A stretch of 64,000 bases of DNA from Methylorubrum populi (lineage in GTDB: Bacteria; Pseudomonadota; Alphaproteobacteria; Rhizobiales; Beijerinckiaceae): assembly GCA_036946625.1 (NCBI GenBank), contig JAQIIU010000002.1, forward strand, positions 1,943,188 to 2,007,187. The letters are read 5' to 3'. The first letter of the stretch is position 1, and each line of letters opens with the position of its first letter. Below the pieces are notes generated by a model. It was not told the DNA's origin and searched no databases. It saw nothing but the letters and a program-made list of their open reading frames with translations. Both the position numbers and the translations under genes were made by a program. This document shows, one piece after another, positions 49,159-59,304 of the stretch.

Positions 49159-50086
49159 AGTCTGTCCGACGACATATTGATACGCTGGAGTGGGTTGTGG
49201 TGGAAGGCAGCCTCGGTCTGGGAGCTTGCGATGTGGACACAGGAGAACCGGGCCCGCTACGACCGCAGTGCCCTGCGCTATCCGAGTGATCTGACCGATG
49301 AGGAGTGGGCGCTGATCGAGCCGCTGATTCCGCCGGCCAAGCCGGGCGGCGGCAAGCGCAGCGTGGACATCCGCGCGGTGGTGGACGGGCTGATGTACGT
49401 GCTCAGCACCGGCTGCCAATGGCGCGCGATCCCGACGGACCTGCCGCCGCGCTCGACCGTGCACGGCTATCTTGATCTGTGGGACTACGACGGCACGCTG
49501 GCGCGCATCCACCACGCGCTGTTCGTGGCCTGCCGCGAGCGGGCGGGCCGGGCGGCCAGCCCGAGCGCGGCCATCCTCGACAGCCAGAGCGTGAAGGGCG
49601 CGGAAAAAGGGGGCGGGCGATCGACCCGTCGGGCTACGACGCAGGCAAGAAGGTCCGGGGCAAGAAAAGGCACATCCTCGTCGACACGCAGGGCTTCGTG
49701 ATGCACGCCCTGGTGCATCCGGCCAGCGTGCAAGACCGCACCGGCGGCGTGTGGGTGATGGCGAGCTTGTTTGGCCTCTACCCGTTCCTGCTGCGGCTGT
49801 ATGCCGACGGCGGCTACCAGGGACCAGCGTTCAAGGCTGGTCTGCGCCGGGCCTGCCGCCGGCTCAAGCTCACGATCGTCAAGCGGTCCGATCAGGCCCA
49901 GGGCTTCGTCGTGCTGCCCAAGCGCTGGATCGTCGAGCGGACCTTTGCCTGGCTCAACCGCTGCCGGCGTCTGGCTAAGGACTGGGAATGCCGGAGCAGA
50001 ACGGCGCGCGCCTTCCTGCTGCTCGCCTCCATCCGCCTCATGACGCGAAAGCTCTGCCAGAAAACAATATGATCTCGGACAGGCTC
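49159..50086 (+). mobile_element. IS5-family insertion sequence with TGA target duplication
   Basis: 928 bp. Inverted ends GAGTCTGTCCGA...CATATTG and complement of GAGCCTGTCCGA...CATATTG; TGA directly repeated at 49156-49158 and 50087-50089. Transposase in two overlapping frames. Confidence 0.85.
49231..50072 (+). CDS. IS5-family transposase with probable programmed frameshift
   Basis: Frame 1 MWTQENRARYDRSALRYPSD to AAILDSQSVKGAEKG (first D); frame 2 continues SGYDAGKKVRGKKRHILVDT, LRLYADGGYQGPAFKAGLRR (second D), KRWIVERTFAWLNRCRRL (E). The switch occurs at GGAAAAAGGGGGCGG near 49610, a normal slippery site in this group, so it need not be a defect. Confidence 0.82.
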
Positions 50087-50094
50087 TGAGAGCC

Positions 50095-51533
50095 ATGCCT
50101 TTTAAGGTGTTTTCTTAGCCATTAGCTTGGCCTTTTCGAGGACCCTGGCGGTGGCGACGTGTTTTCGGGCCGTAGCCGCCGCTACATAGGGCTTGTCGAC
50201 CTTGCGCTTGGGACCACGCGGGCTGGTTGCAATCCGCCCTGGGTCGACCCGCTCCGCCAAGGCGAGCAAGCGGGCCGCGACGCTCGCCGCATCCTCCTGG
50301 CCCGTCAACACAGAGCCGTGTCCGAGCGCCACCATCAGCCCCTCGTAGCCGGCACCGATCTGACGGCTCAGGTGGAACACCGAGACCCGCGGCTCGGGCC
50401 CGTGCACCTGCTCGATGCACGCGCTCAGCAGGCTCAGCACGTTGTGGGCCAGAACGGCAGCGGCAAACCCCAGCAGGGCCGCCCGCGGACGACCCAGGCG
50501 ACCGGCCTCGCTGTGCAGCACCCGTTCCATCTGCAGGAACAGACCCTCGATCCGCCAGCGTCGCCGATACACCTGCGCGATCTGCGCCGCACTGACGCTC
50601 GCCGGCAGGTTGCTCCACAGCCAGATCGTCCGGTCTCCCTCCGTCGTTGGCGCCGTCAAGCTCAGCGCGATGCGCCGCCACGCATCGCCGCTCCCCTCCA
50701 GCGTAATGCTCTGCTCACACAGTGTGCCGGTCTCGCAGGAGCCGCACGCCTGCCAATCCCCCTGCGCGCCCAGGCGGGGATGGTTGCCGTGCCGACGCAC
50801 CACGAAGTGGCTGCCTGCCTCAACCAGACCCTGCAGCCAGGTCCGGACACAGAAGTGCCGATCGGCGACCCAGACCTGACCGGGCGCGGCAGCGTCCAGG
50901 AGGGCCCGGGCCAGCGCCCGTTCGTCGGCATAAGCATCTTCGGCCGCCACCAGATCGACGGCCAGGCCGGTATCGGGATCGTAGACGACCAGGGTCTGCC
51001 CCGGCAGGGCGGCGCCGCGATGCGCGCGCAGAGGCTTCAGGCGCTTGTCGCTGCCGGGCAGATGGTTGCCGTCCAGCACGCGCAGTGCGTAGCCCGGCAG
51101 GCTCGGATGGCCGGTGCCCGCCGCGGTCATCACCGGGGCCAGTCGGGTCGCGCTGCCGCGCACGAGGGCGCGCAGCAGGTCGGGCTCGGTGCGGTTGACC
51201 TTGTCGTAGAGGGCGGGCAGCGAGACGGTCAGGTCTTCGGCTTCGCGCGCAGCGGCGTGCAACGACGAGCGCAGGCCGAGAGCGACGAGCATCGTCAGCC
51301 TGACGACAGTGGAGAACAGCAACTCCCGCGTGTATTGCCGCTGGCGATGCTGCTCGAACACCTCGTCGATCCAGCCGGCCGGCAGCGCGTGTTCCAAGGC
51401 CGTGCGGGCCATCAGGCTCGTCGGCGCATAGTTCTCGAACCGTTCAATGACGGCAGACCAGACTGGATCGGATCCTTGCAATGCTTCGCTCATTGCAAGG
51501 ATATAGTTAATATAAACGAACCTTAAAAGGCAT
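50095..51533 (-). mobile_element. IS4-family insertion sequence
   Basis: Terminal inverted repeats ATGCCTTTTAAGGT (14 of 14 at both ends). 1439 bp. No clear target duplication; it abuts the IS5 copy on the left and the MITE-like palindrome on the right. Confidence 0.78.
50102..51493 (-). CDS. IS4-family transposase
   Basis: 463 residues. LRVLDGNHLPGSDKRLKPLR (first D), GQVWVADRHFCVRTWLQGLV (second D), YRRRWRIEGLFLQMERVLHS (the E of the YREK signature), typical of IS4. Full length. Confidence 0.85.
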   Translation of the reverse strand: MSEALQGSDPVWSAVIERFENYAPTSLMARTALEHALPAGWIDEVFEQHRQRQYTRELLFSTVVRLTMLVALGLRSSLHAAAREAEDLTVSLPALYDKVNRTEPDLLRALVRGSATRLAPVMTAAGTGHPSLPGYALRVLDGNHLPGSDKRLKPLRAHRGAALPGQTLVVYDPDTGLAVDLVAAEDAYADERALARALLDAAAPGQVWVADRHFCVRTWLQGLVEAGSHFVVRRHGNHPRLGAQGDWQACGSCETGTLCEQSITLEGSGDAWRRIALSLTAPTTEGDRTIWLWSNLPASVSAAQIAQVYRRRWRIEGLFLQMERVLHSEAGRLGRPRAALLGFAAAVLAHNVLSLLSACIEQVHGPEPRVSVFHLSRQIGAGYEGLMVALGHGSVLTGQEDAASVAARLLALAERVDPGRIATSPRGPKRKVDKPYVAAATARKHVATARVLEKAKLMAKKTP

Positions 51534-51537
51534 ACGT

Positions 51538-51762
51538 CTCAGAGCCTGTTTGACTGCGGTGATCCCATCCCCACCCTCATCCTGAGGTGCCGGAGCGCAG
51601 CGGAGGCCTCGAAGGATGCTCCAGGGATCGCGCGGGATCTGGAACACCCTTCGAGGCCGCTTCGCGGCGCCTCAGGATGAGGGTGGGGATGGGAGTTATG
51701 GCTTTCCTCTTGCCCTGCCGTTGCCTGACGAAGACACGGCGGCCGGTCAAACAGGCTCTGAG
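51538..51762. repeat. MITE-like palindromic element
   Basis: 225 bp with terminal inverted repeats CTCAGAGCCTGTTTGAC and GTCAAACAGGCTCTGAG enclosing a second inverted pair, CCCATCCCCACCCTCATCCT / AGGATGAGGGTGGGGATGGG. No transposase. Its right end also occurs at 38088-38137. Confidence 0.6.
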
Positions 51763-51950
51763 CGATGAGACTTTCGCCGTCGGCGCGCAGTTCGCCGCGT
51801 GGACCGGCGAACCGGTAGAGGGTCTGGCGCGTGATGCTCAGCTCGACGCAGAGGTCGCGGACCCGGGTTTCGGGCTTTTCCATCGCGGCCCGAGCTCGGC
51901 GCAGCTTGGCGGCGGTCATCTTGAAGAGGCGGTCGCGACGAAGGCCTCCT
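51763..51950 (-). pseudogene. resolvase/invertase C-terminal HTH remnant
   Basis: LFKMTAAKLRRARAAMEKPE, then VRDLCVELSITRQTLYRFAG, the HTH_7 end of serine recombinases. The catalytic N-terminal domain is missing and the C-terminus runs into the MITE-like element. Confidence 0.7.
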
Positions 51951-52098
51951 TGCTCATAGCCGTGATGCTACCCGGCGTCGGGACGCGATCGAGGAAGGCA
52001 AGAATCAGGAGGCAGCTCATGGATCGCCGCATCGCTGCTCGGCGGCACCTTGGCCATCGCTCAGGACCTCTCGGCCGGCATGAAGCGCGGACGAACCT
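51951..52098. other. short stretch before the GH26 gene
   Basis: Nothing convincing; one plus-strand phase reads ASLLGGTLAIAQDLSAGMKR but has no start. Confidence 0.4.
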
Positions 52099-53097
52099 TT
52101 ATCGGTATGCCGCACGAAACTTCGCTACACCGGTCCTGAAAGCCGACAAAGCGGCACCGTCCCGGATGGTATAGGGTGACCGGTTCCAGTAGTTGATGCC
52201 GGTCAGTCGCGCGCCGAATGGTTTGGACGACAGCCAGGCGAAAAGATCCGTCATCCAAGCGGCCTGTGTCGTTGCCGATACCGACGGAGACGCCGCACCG
52301 GGATTGGCGAGCCTGTTGTCGACACCGAGTTCCGAGATGACGAGCGGCTTTGTTCCGGCCGTACGACCACCCATGGTACCAGCCACGATACCGAAGCAAT
52401 CGGGGATCGTCATGCCGCCGAGATTGACGCCGCGCCTGTTGCTGAAGATGTCACGCGCGGCGAAGTTCGAGCTTGCCGTGGTGTAGCCGTCCAGTCCGAT
52501 CGTGTCGACATAGTCGTCGCCGGGATAATAAGGCTGAGGATCAATGTTGTAAGGCGGATTTCCCCAGACATTCGGCGTCCACCAGACTTGGATATCGGGC
52601 GCAAATTGCTTGAAGATCTTTGCAACATGACGGAAGGCAGCAATATAGATGGAGGGATCCTTCTGCCCCCAATTACCCGAATAATTGCCGTTCATCTCAT
52701 GGAAGACACGAACGATGTCCTTGTGGCCATTATAGCATTTCGCCTTGGTGATGATTGCCGCATCGGCCGCCCCGTCGCGGACCTGTTCCAGCGTGTATTT
52801 GCTCGTTCCGACAATCTGGATCAGTCGCAACCCACGGTTGTGCGATGCTGCCAGCCGGGATGAACAGTTGTTCACGGAGATGTCTTCGGAGAACATGAAG
52901 AAATCTGGCGTAAATCCCCAGATCTTCGTCGTTTCATCGAATGCAACCACGTCCGCATCGTAATATTGACCGGCGCCCCCGGGCGATCCGACGAAAGGAA
53001 CGGCTTGACCATGACCGGCAGATGACGAGCCGATAAGCGCTAGAATCATCGCCCAGCAATAGAGCCCTATGGCACTGCGCTTCCCAATGAAGCTCAT
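52099..53097 (-). CDS. secreted glycoside hydrolase family 26 (beta-mannanase-like) protein
   Basis: 332 residues with a signal peptide (MSFIGKRSAIGLYCWAMILA to SAGHGQA). GH26 motifs: acid/base glutamate in IVRVFHEMNGNYSGNWGQ (about residue 133), nucleophile in KPLVISELGVDN (about 255), and VWWTPNVWGN. GAGGAAG precedes ATG 53097. GH26 enzymes cleave beta-1,4-mannan or related glycans, or serve in exopolysaccharide processing; substrate not determined. Lower GC than flanks and flanked by IS debris, suggesting horizontal origin. Confidence 0.78.
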   Translation of the reverse strand: MSFIGKRSAIGLYCWAMILALIGSSSAGHGQAVPFVGSPGGAGQYYDADVVAFDETTKIWGFTPDFFMFSEDISVNNCSSRLAASHNRGLRLIQIVGTSKYTLEQVRDGAADAAIITKAKCYNGHKDIVRVFHEMNGNYSGNWGQKDPSIYIAAFRHVAKIFKQFAPDIQVWWTPNVWGNPPYNIDPQPYYPGDDYVDTIGLDGYTTASSNFAARDIFSNRRGVNLGGMTIPDCFGIVAGTMGGRTAGTKPLVISELGVDNRLANPGAASPSVSATTQAAWMTDLFAWLSSKPFGARLTGINYWNRSPYTIRDGAALSAFRTGVAKFRAAYR

Positions 53098-53174
53098 AGG
53101 CACTTCCTCGGAGGCATCACGGTCGCGTCCGTCAATGAGGTGGACTTTCTGGGTGGAATTGGAGCGGCCATCTG

Positions 53175-53893
53175 TCAGGGGGCCTGCGGTGGAAGGGTGA
53201 TGGTCTCTTCGATCAGCGCTGAGGCAAGTCCGGCCATGCCCTCGACCTGCCTGTAGCGATGCTGGAGTTGCCACTCGCCGTTGGCTTCAAGAAGCACCGC
53301 GCCGATCAGACGCTGGATCGAGTCCGTGTTAGGGAAGATGCCGACCACATCGGCGCGCCGCTTGATCTCCTTCTTGAGACGCTCCAGCGGGTTTGTCGAG
53401 TGCAACTTCGTTCGATGCTGGATCGGGAAGCCGCGGTAAGCGGGCACGTCGTCGCTCGCATCTTCGATGAAGCCCTTCAGCTTCCAGCGATTATGGAGTT
53501 GCTCGGCCAGATGCTGGAGAGCGCCGCGTCCTGATCGGACTGCTGGAAGGCGTGGCGCAGACCGGCCGCGACCATGGTCTGCTGCGCCCGCGGCACGGAG
53601 GCCAGCGCGTTCCGGGTCCAGTGAACCCGGCAGCGTTGCCAGGTCGCCTTCAGCACGCGGCGGATGGCGGCCTTCAGGCCCTCGTGGGCGTCGGAGACGA
53701 CGAGTTGCACGCCCGAGAGCCCGCGCTTGACCAGGCTGCGCAGGAAATCGGTCCAGAACACCTCGGCTTCCGATGGGCCGATGTGCAGGCCGACGATCTC
53801 ACGCCGGCCCTCCGTATCCACCGCCACGGCGACTATGGCGGCCACCGAGACGATCCGGCCGCCCTCGCGCACCTTCAGGTAGGTGGACACGCG
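53175..53893 (-). pseudogene. IS256-family transposase remnant
   Basis: From STYLKVREGGRIVSVAAIVA to VVSDAHEGLKAAIRRVLKAT, WQRCRVHWTRNAL, and after a frameshift near 53520 QHLAEQLHNRWKLKGFIEDA and KLHSTNPLERLKKEIKRRAD. This is the C-terminal two thirds of Transposase_mut; the N-terminal part is cut off at 53893 by another IS fragment. Confidence 0.8.
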
Positions 53894-54181
53894 CCGGGGT
53901 GTGGGAGCGGTTGCTCGACCGCGTGCAGGAACGCGGCGTCGCGCTGGGCCTGGCTTTCCTTGACGGCAGCAGCGTGCGGGCTCACCAGAAGGCAGCGGGC
54001 GCTGCAAAAAGGGGGATCTGTGCCCGAGCGAGATGATCGTGAAGCGCTTGGCCGCTCTCGTGGCGGCTATGGTACCAAGGCCTGCGTGATCGCCGACGGA
54101 CGAGGCCACGCCATCGCCTTCGGCATCGCCCCAGGGCAGGCACACGAACTGCCCCACGCCATTCCGCTTCTCGACCGGTGA
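53893..54181 (+). pseudogene. IS5-family transposase fragment
   Basis: GVWERLLDRVQERGVALGLA, LDGSSVRAHQKAAGAAKRG, then after the same kind of A/G run [20 protein letters not shown] and [15 protein letters not shown]. Middle portion only, both ends missing. Confidence 0.75.
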
Positions 54182-54775
54182 ACCGTCCCGTGTTTCCCGG
54201 AGGCTCCAACTCTTGAGAGGATGGAGCCATGACGAAGCGCAGCACCCCCTTTTCGCCGGAGGTCCGCGCGCGGTCGGGATGGTGTTCGATCATCAGGGCG
54301 AGCACGGCTCGCAATATGCGGCGATCCGCTCGATCGCGGCCAAGATCGGCTGTTCGGGCGAGACGCTGCGGAACTGGGTCCGCCAAGCCGAGCGGGACCA
54401 GGGCCAGAGGGCCGGACCGACGACGGACGAGCGCGAGCGGATCAAGGCGCTGGAGCGCGAGAACCGTGAGCTCCGGCAGGCCAACGAGATCCTGCGGAAG
54501 GCGTCCGCCTATTTTGCGTTTGCCGAGCTCGACCGCCGGTCGCGGACATGATCGCCTTCATCGACGATCACCGGGAGGCCTACGGGGTCGAGCCGATCTG
54601 CAAGGTCCTGCCGATCGCCCCGTCGACCTACCATGCCCATGCTGCGCGGCGGGCCGATCCCAGCAAGCTGCCGGCACGGGCTCGCTCGGACGCGGCGCTG
54701 ATGGTCGAGATCCGGCGCGTGTTCGAGGAGAACTTCCACGTCTGCGGGGTGCGCAAGGTTCGGCGGGCCCGGGCG
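54182..54775 (+). pseudogene. IS3-family remnant: frameshifted orfA and truncated orfB
   Basis: orfA at 54229 starts [15 protein letters not shown], shifts frame near 54272, and continues [20 protein letters not shown] to [20 protein letters not shown]. orfB begins [20 protein letters not shown] at 54548 and ends near EENFHVCGVRKV. The integrase core is lost. The left end matches the fragment at 19911-19978. Confidence 0.78.
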
Positions 54776-54876
54776 CGTCCGTATCCGTGAGGGGGAATGA
54801 CTTCGGCAGCATCGGCTTCACGGTGGCTCGTTCCTGATCGTGTCCCGAGGTCAAACGGTCTCGGGACGGCGGCGTC

Positions 54877-55749
54877 TCAGCGACGGCTGAAGTTGAGCGG
54901 GATGGTCTGGGTGATCGCCTGCCCGCCGGGCGGCGGCGGGAAGGGGGCGGCGCGGTACATCACGGCGACGGCCTCCGTATCGAGCGCCGTGTTGCCGGAC
55001 GAGGCGATCAGGCGGGCGCTGCTCACGCTGCCGTTGCCCGCGAAGGTCACGGAGACCACCGCCACGCCGACCGCGCCGAACGCTCCGGGCGGGAACCGCT
55101 TGGCGCGTACGATCCGAGCCCGCATCTCGTTCTGCCACGTCGCCCGCGACGCCTGGCTGATCGCCGCGCCGGCCGAGGAGGCTGCGGTGCGGTCGGCGGT
55201 CTGCTGGTCCGAGCGGGGGCCGCCGCCGCTGCGGGAGGCGGCGGTCGGCTTGTCCTTCTTCTGGACGAGCTTTTCGGGCTTCTTCTTCTCGACTTTCTTC
55301 TCGGGCGGCTTCGGCTCGGGCTTCTTCACCTCCTGCTTGGGCGGCTTCGGCGGCAGCACGGCCTGCGGCTTGACCTCCGGAGGCGGAGGAGGAGCCTCGA
55401 CGACCGGCTCCGGATCGGGAGGCGGCGGCGGGGCCTCCTCCGGCTCGGGCGCGGCCTGCTGCGCGTCGGCGGCCGGCGGCCCCTCCGAGGCGTTGTCGAC
55501 CTCCGACTTCGCCACGATGGGCTCGGGCGACATGTCGATCATCACCGCCGCCGGCAGCTCCACGGGCGCGGGCGGCGGCTCCGTCTCTTGCGTCAGGGCG
55601 AGGTAGAGGCCCAAATGCAGACCCAGCGTCAGCAGCCCCGCCGCCGCCCAGCCCAGGATCTGCGCCGCCGAAGACGCTTCGCGGCTTTCCACGTGCGCGC
55701 GGTGCCGTTCGGTGGCCCGCACGAAGGCTTCGGGCGGCGGGTGGATCAT
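54877..55749 (-). CDS. tonB: TonB-family energy transducer
   Basis: 290 residues: one membrane anchor (ILGWAAAGLLTLGLHLGLYL, residues 31-50), a Pro/Glu/Lys-rich spacer (about 70-165) and a C-terminal TonB domain (RARIVRAKRFPPGAFGAVGV, SSGNTALDTEAVAVMYRAAP). Couples inner-membrane proton motive force to outer-membrane receptors. ATG 55749 overlaps the exbD stop (ATGA). Confidence 0.9.
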   Translation of the reverse strand: MIHPPPEAFVRATERHRAHVESREASSAAQILGWAAAGLLTLGLHLGLYLALTQETEPPPAPVELPAAVMIDMSPEPIVAKSEVDNASEGPPAADAQQAAPEPEEAPPPPPDPEPVVEAPPPPPEVKPQAVLPPKPPKQEVKKPEPKPPEKKVEKKKPEKLVQKKDKPTAASRSGGGPRSDQQTADRTAASSAGAAISQASRATWQNEMRARIVRAKRFPPGAFGAVGVAVVSVTFAGNGSVSSARLIASSGNTALDTEAVAVMYRAAPFPPPPGGQAITQTIPLNFSRR

Positions 55750-56183
55750 GGCTGGGCTCCGCCCGAAACGTCTTCCAGGCCAACCAGGCCGACCTTGAGG
55801 TAGCCAGCACCCCGCAGAAGGTTCATCACCCCCATCAGTTCGCCGTAGGGTACGCCCTTGTCGGCGCGCAGGAAGATCCGCTCGTCCTTGTTGCCCTTGG
55901 TGGCCGCGTCGAGGGCGGCGCCCAAGGCCGGCCGAGCCACGATATCCTCGCCCAGGGCGATGCCGAGATCGGCCTTCACGCTGACGAAGACCGGCTTGTC
56001 CGGGCGCGGCTGCTGCGGCGCCGAGGAGACCGGTAGTTCGACCGGCACGTCGACGGTCGAAAGAGGCGCGGCCACCATGAAGATGATGAGCAGCACCAGG
56101 ATCACGTCGATGAACGGCGTGATGTTGATGTCGGCGGTTTCGGCTAGGTCGCCGTCGTCGCCGGATCCGAGATTGACGGCCAT
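55746..56183 (-). CDS. exbD: ExbD biopolymer transport protein
   Basis: 145 residues from ATG 56183. ADINITPFIDVILVLLIIFM with the conserved membrane aspartate, then VDVPVELPVSSAPQQP and a periplasmic domain ending LVGLEDVSGGAQP. It starts four bases after the exbB stop. Forms the proton channel complex with ExbB and TonB. Confidence 0.92.
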   Translation of the reverse strand: MAVNLGSGDDGDLAETADINITPFIDVILVLLIIFMVAAPLSTVDVPVELPVSSAPQQPRPDKPVFVSVKADLGIALGEDIVARPALGAALDAATKGNKDERIFLRADKGVPYGELMGVMNLLRGAGYLKVGLVGLEDVSGGAQP

Positions 56184-56187
56184 GGCC

Positions 56188-57195
56188 TCACTCCGCCGCG
56201 ACACGGATGGACCCCTTCGGGCCGTAGGTGCCGAACTCGCGCCGGTCGAGGTCGCGTGAGAGGTGGCGCATGATCAAGGCGACGGCGTCGCCGGTCATGG
56301 CGCGGTAGCCGGTGATGGAGCGCGTGAGCGCGTTGTAGATGACGACGGCGGGGATTGCCGCCACGAGGCCGATGCCGGTGGCGAGTAGCGCCTCGGCGAT
56401 GCCGGGGGCGACCACGGCGAGGTTGGTGGTGTTCGAGTTGGCGATGCCGATGAAACTGCCCATGATGCCCCAGACGGTGCCGAACAGGCCGACGAACGGG
56501 CCGATCGAGCCGATGGTGGCGAGGATGCCGGTGCCCGAGGCCATACGCTTGCCGACCAGCGCCTCGACCCGGTTCAGCGCGATGGCCGCCCGCTCCTTGA
56601 CGCCCTCGCTCGGCAATCCCCGGGAGAGGCCGAGTTCCTCCTCGGCCTCGACCAGCAGGAGGGCGCCGACGCCGCGGCGCACCCGCTGCCCCGCCTCCGC
56701 CAGGCTGCCCGCCGAGCGGATCTCCTTGAGGTTCGTCCGCATCCGGCGCTTGGCCAGCCCTAAGCTGAACATTTTCACCAGCAGGATGGTCCAGGTCACG
56801 ACGGAAGCGGCGGCCAGGGTCACCATCACGGCCTTCACGACCGGGTCGGCGTTCAGGAACATGCCCATCGGGGACAGGTCGTGGGCGGCCTTCTCCGGCT
56901 TCGCGGCGGGGATCTGCGCGGGTGTCGCCGCGGAAGCGGCGGTCGCGGCAGGCGACGATGCCTCGGTTGCTCCCGCAGGAGGTGCGGCGACGGATGATGC
57001 CTCGGCTCCCGACGGTGCGGCAGGCGCTTCGATCGTTCCAGGGGGCACGGCGGAACCCGCCTGCTCGGCCTGCACGAGCGGAGGCGACAGCATCACCGTG
57101 CCGCAAGCAAGGGCCAGGACGAATGTCGCTCGCCTGAGGCGACGGCCGCTTCCCGTACCCCGTTGCGGCCCGGCCTTGAAGATCGATCGCATCAT
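56188..57195 (-). CDS. exbB: ExbB biopolymer transport protein with long N-terminal leader
   Basis: 335 residues. Signal peptide and Ala/Pro-rich periplasmic leader (1-105), then MotA/TolQ/ExbB core: VVTWTILLVKMFSLGLAKRR, SGTGILATIGSIGPFVGLFG, TVWGIMGSFIGIANSNTTNL, GIGLVAAIPAVVIYNALTRS. GGAGACGGG precedes ATG 57195; a second ATG follows at once. Confidence 0.92.
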   Translation of the reverse strand: MMRSIFKAGPQRGTGSGRRLRRATFVLALACGTVMLSPPLVQAEQAGSAVPPGTIEAPAAPSGAEASSVAAPPAGATEASSPAATAASAATPAQIPAAKPEKAAHDLSPMGMFLNADPVVKAVMVTLAAASVVTWTILLVKMFSLGLAKRRMRTNLKEIRSAGSLAEAGQRVRRGVGALLLVEAEEELGLSRGLPSEGVKERAAIALNRVEALVGKRMASGTGILATIGSIGPFVGLFGTVWGIMGSFIGIANSNTTNLAVVAPGIAEALLATGIGLVAAIPAVVIYNALTRSITGYRAMTGDAVALIMRHLSRDLDRREFGTYGPKGSIRVAAE

Positions 57196-57271
57196 CGCTT
57201 TCCCGTCTCCTCGGAGATCGAAGGCTTCGCGTGCTTTGACGGATAAGAATCGCTAAGTGACAGCGCCCGAC

Positions 57272-58072
57272 TCAAACTTTCTTTCGGCGACCGGATTCAG
57301 CGGACGGAAAAAAATTCGATTGTCCCTCTCCGCAGGTAGCGGACGGGCGAGGCGGGCGTCTCAAGAATCCTCTCCGTGGCCTCGGAGCGCCTGCCGTGCC
57401 GGCGCCGAGCCTGTTGGGATGATCCCAGCCGGTGACGCCGACGTACCGGTCCGAACGATGGTGCGCCGCGATCACTGCGTTGACCGTGAGCATGCCGAGC
57501 GCCGAAAGGGCCAGGTTCCAGGCCGGCAGGACCGAAGAGGCTATGAGCAGGAGCGCTGCGTCGAAGGCCATCTGCACATAGCCTGCGCGGATGCCGACGC
57601 GATCCTGCAGGTACAGGGCGAGGATGCCCAAGCCGCCGAGACTGGTGCCGTGGCGGAACAGCACGATCAGACCGATGCCGATCAGCGCCCCGCCCGCGAC
57701 GGCGGCGTAGATCGGATCGATCGTGGCGAAGCCGGTCCAGGCCGCGGTCCGTTCGGTCAGCGCGCCCGTGAGCGTCACAGCGAGCAGGGTTCTGGCCACG
57801 AACCCGGATCCCCGCCGCCGCGCAAGAGCGCAGAAGGGAAGATTGAAGACGAAGAACACGATCCAGAATCCGACCGGGGCCAGACGCGCAACGAACATCG
57901 ACAGCCCGGCGATGCCGCCGGACAGGAGTTGCGCCTGAGCCTGGATCACGACGCCGAGCGAGACGAGGCCCGCACCGGTGAACATGGCCAGCACGTCCTC
58001 GTGCAGCGCATGCCGGCGCAGGCCCGAGCCGTCCAGCGCCATTGCCGGGACCGTCCGATGCACGCGGTTCAT
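57272..58072 (-). CDS. YitT-family integral membrane protein
   Basis: 266 residues, five or six membrane segments: [61 protein letters not shown]-terminal YitT_membrane signature ([18 protein letters not shown]). Its ATG overlaps the stop of the PLP-enzyme gene, so the two are translationally coupled. The C-terminal 50 residues are Arg/Pro-rich. Transport of a sulphur compound or amino acid is a guess from context only. Confidence 0.75.
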   Translation of the reverse strand: MNRVHRTVPAMALDGSGLRRHALHEDVLAMFTGAGLVSLGVVIQAQAQLLSGGIAGLSMFVARLAPVGFWIVFFVFNLPFCALARRRGSGFVARTLLAVTLTGALTERTAAWTGFATIDPIYAAVAGGALIGIGLIVLFRHGTSLGGLGILALYLQDRVGIRAGYVQMAFDAALLLIASSVLPAWNLALSALGMLTVNAVIAAHHRSDRYVGVTGWDHPNRLGAGTAGAPRPRRGFLRRPPRPSATCGEGQSNFFPSAESGRRKKV

Positions 58073-59304
58073 CGCCCGACCGTCCGGGATCGCGCCTTCT
58101 CGAGCGCGCAGGGCGGCAGAGAGCCGGTCTTCAGGAAGGCCGTCATCGCCGCCTGCGAAGCGCTCACGTCGATTCCCCGTTCGCGGAGCCACGCCTCGTC
58201 GAGATGGGTGCTGCGGTAGCGCTCGCCCGAATCGCACAGGAGAGTGACGACCGATCCGGTCTCGCCGCGCGCGACCATCCCGGCGATCAGAACCGCGACG
58301 GCCCAGAGGTTCGTCCCGGTCGATCCACCGCAGGAGCGCCCCAGGGTCTCCGACAGGGCGCGGGCCGCCCCGAGGCTGTCGGCATCCGCCACCGCGACCC
58401 AATCGTCGATCAGTCGGGGAAGAAAAGACGGTTCCAGCCGCCCGCGACCGATCCCCTCGACGATGGAGACCGCGCTCGTCGCCGACGCCGACGACGGATC
58501 GGCGAGATGCCGATGGAACACCGAGGCCTCCGGATCGGCTAGGCACAGGCGGGTGGCGTGGCTGCGATAGCGCAAATACCGCCCGATCGTCGCCGATGTG
58601 CCGCCCGTGCCCGCTCCCACGACGATCCAGGCCGGGACCGGGTAGCGCTCGCGCGCGAGTTGATCGAAGATCGACTGGGCGATGTTGTTGTTGCCCCGCC
58701 AGTCCGTGGCGCGCTCGGCATAGGTGAACTGGTCCATGTAGTGCCCACCGCTCTCGACCGCGATCCGGGCCGCCTCGGCGTAGACTTCGGACGCCCGCGC
58801 CACGATGTGGCTGTGACCCCCGTAGCGGGCGATCTCGGCGATCTTCTCCGCCGCGGTGGAGGCCGGCATCACCGCTACGAAGGGAAGGCCGAGCATCCGT
58901 GCGAAATAGGCCTCGGAGACCGCGGTCGAGCCGCTCGACGCCTCGACGATCGTGGTGTGCGGACCGATCCAGCCGTTGCAGAGCCCGTAGAGGAAGAGCG
59001 AGCGGGCGAGGCGATGCTTGAGGCTGCCGGTGGGGTGGGCGGATTCGTCCTTCACGTAGAGGTCGATGTCGCGCAGTCCGTGCAGCGGCACGCGGAGCAG
59101 GTGCGTGTCCGCGCTGCGTGCAGCTTCGGCTTCGATCCGGGCCAAGGCGGTCCGCAGCCAGCCGGAATCGACTGCGCGCGGCGCGCGGCTCGGCTCGCGG
59201 GACACGAGTTCGACCACGCGGCCGTCATGCGGAGACCCGTGGCGCGGCGGATCAGCGTCTCCGGCGAAGGGATTCTCACGAAGGGAACGGGAGGCGACCA
59301 TCAT
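58069..59304 (-). CDS. PLP-dependent cysteine synthase / L-cysteine desulfhydrase-like enzyme
   Basis: 411 residues of the fold-type II family. PLP lysine in [20 protein letters not shown], substrate loop [40 protein letters not shown], phosphate loop [20 protein letters not shown]. Resembles the Cds1-type cysteine desulfhydrases more than CysK. The start ATG (59304) overlaps the STN-gene stop (ATGATG with TGA inside). It would make or break cysteine, producing sulphide; direction not determined. Confidence 0.8.
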   Translation of the reverse strand: MMVASRSLRENPFAGDADPPRHGSPHDGRVVELVSREPSRAPRAVDSGWLRTALARIEAEAARSADTHLLRVPLHGLRDIDLYVKDESAHPTGSLKHRLARSLFLYGLCNGWIGPHTTIVEASSGSTAVSEAYFARMLGLPFVAVMPASTAAEKIAEIARYGGHSHIVARASEVYAEAARIAVESGGHYMDQFTYAERATDWRGNNNIAQSIFDQLARERYPVPAWIVVGAGTGGTSATIGRYLRYRSHATRLCLADPEASVFHRHLADPSSASATSAVSIVEGIGRGRLEPSFLPRLIDDWVAVADADSLGAARALSETLGRSCGGSTGTNLWAVAVLIAGMVARGETGSVVTLLCDSGERYRSTHLDEAWLRERGIDVSASQAAMTAFLKTGSLPPCALEKARSRTVGR

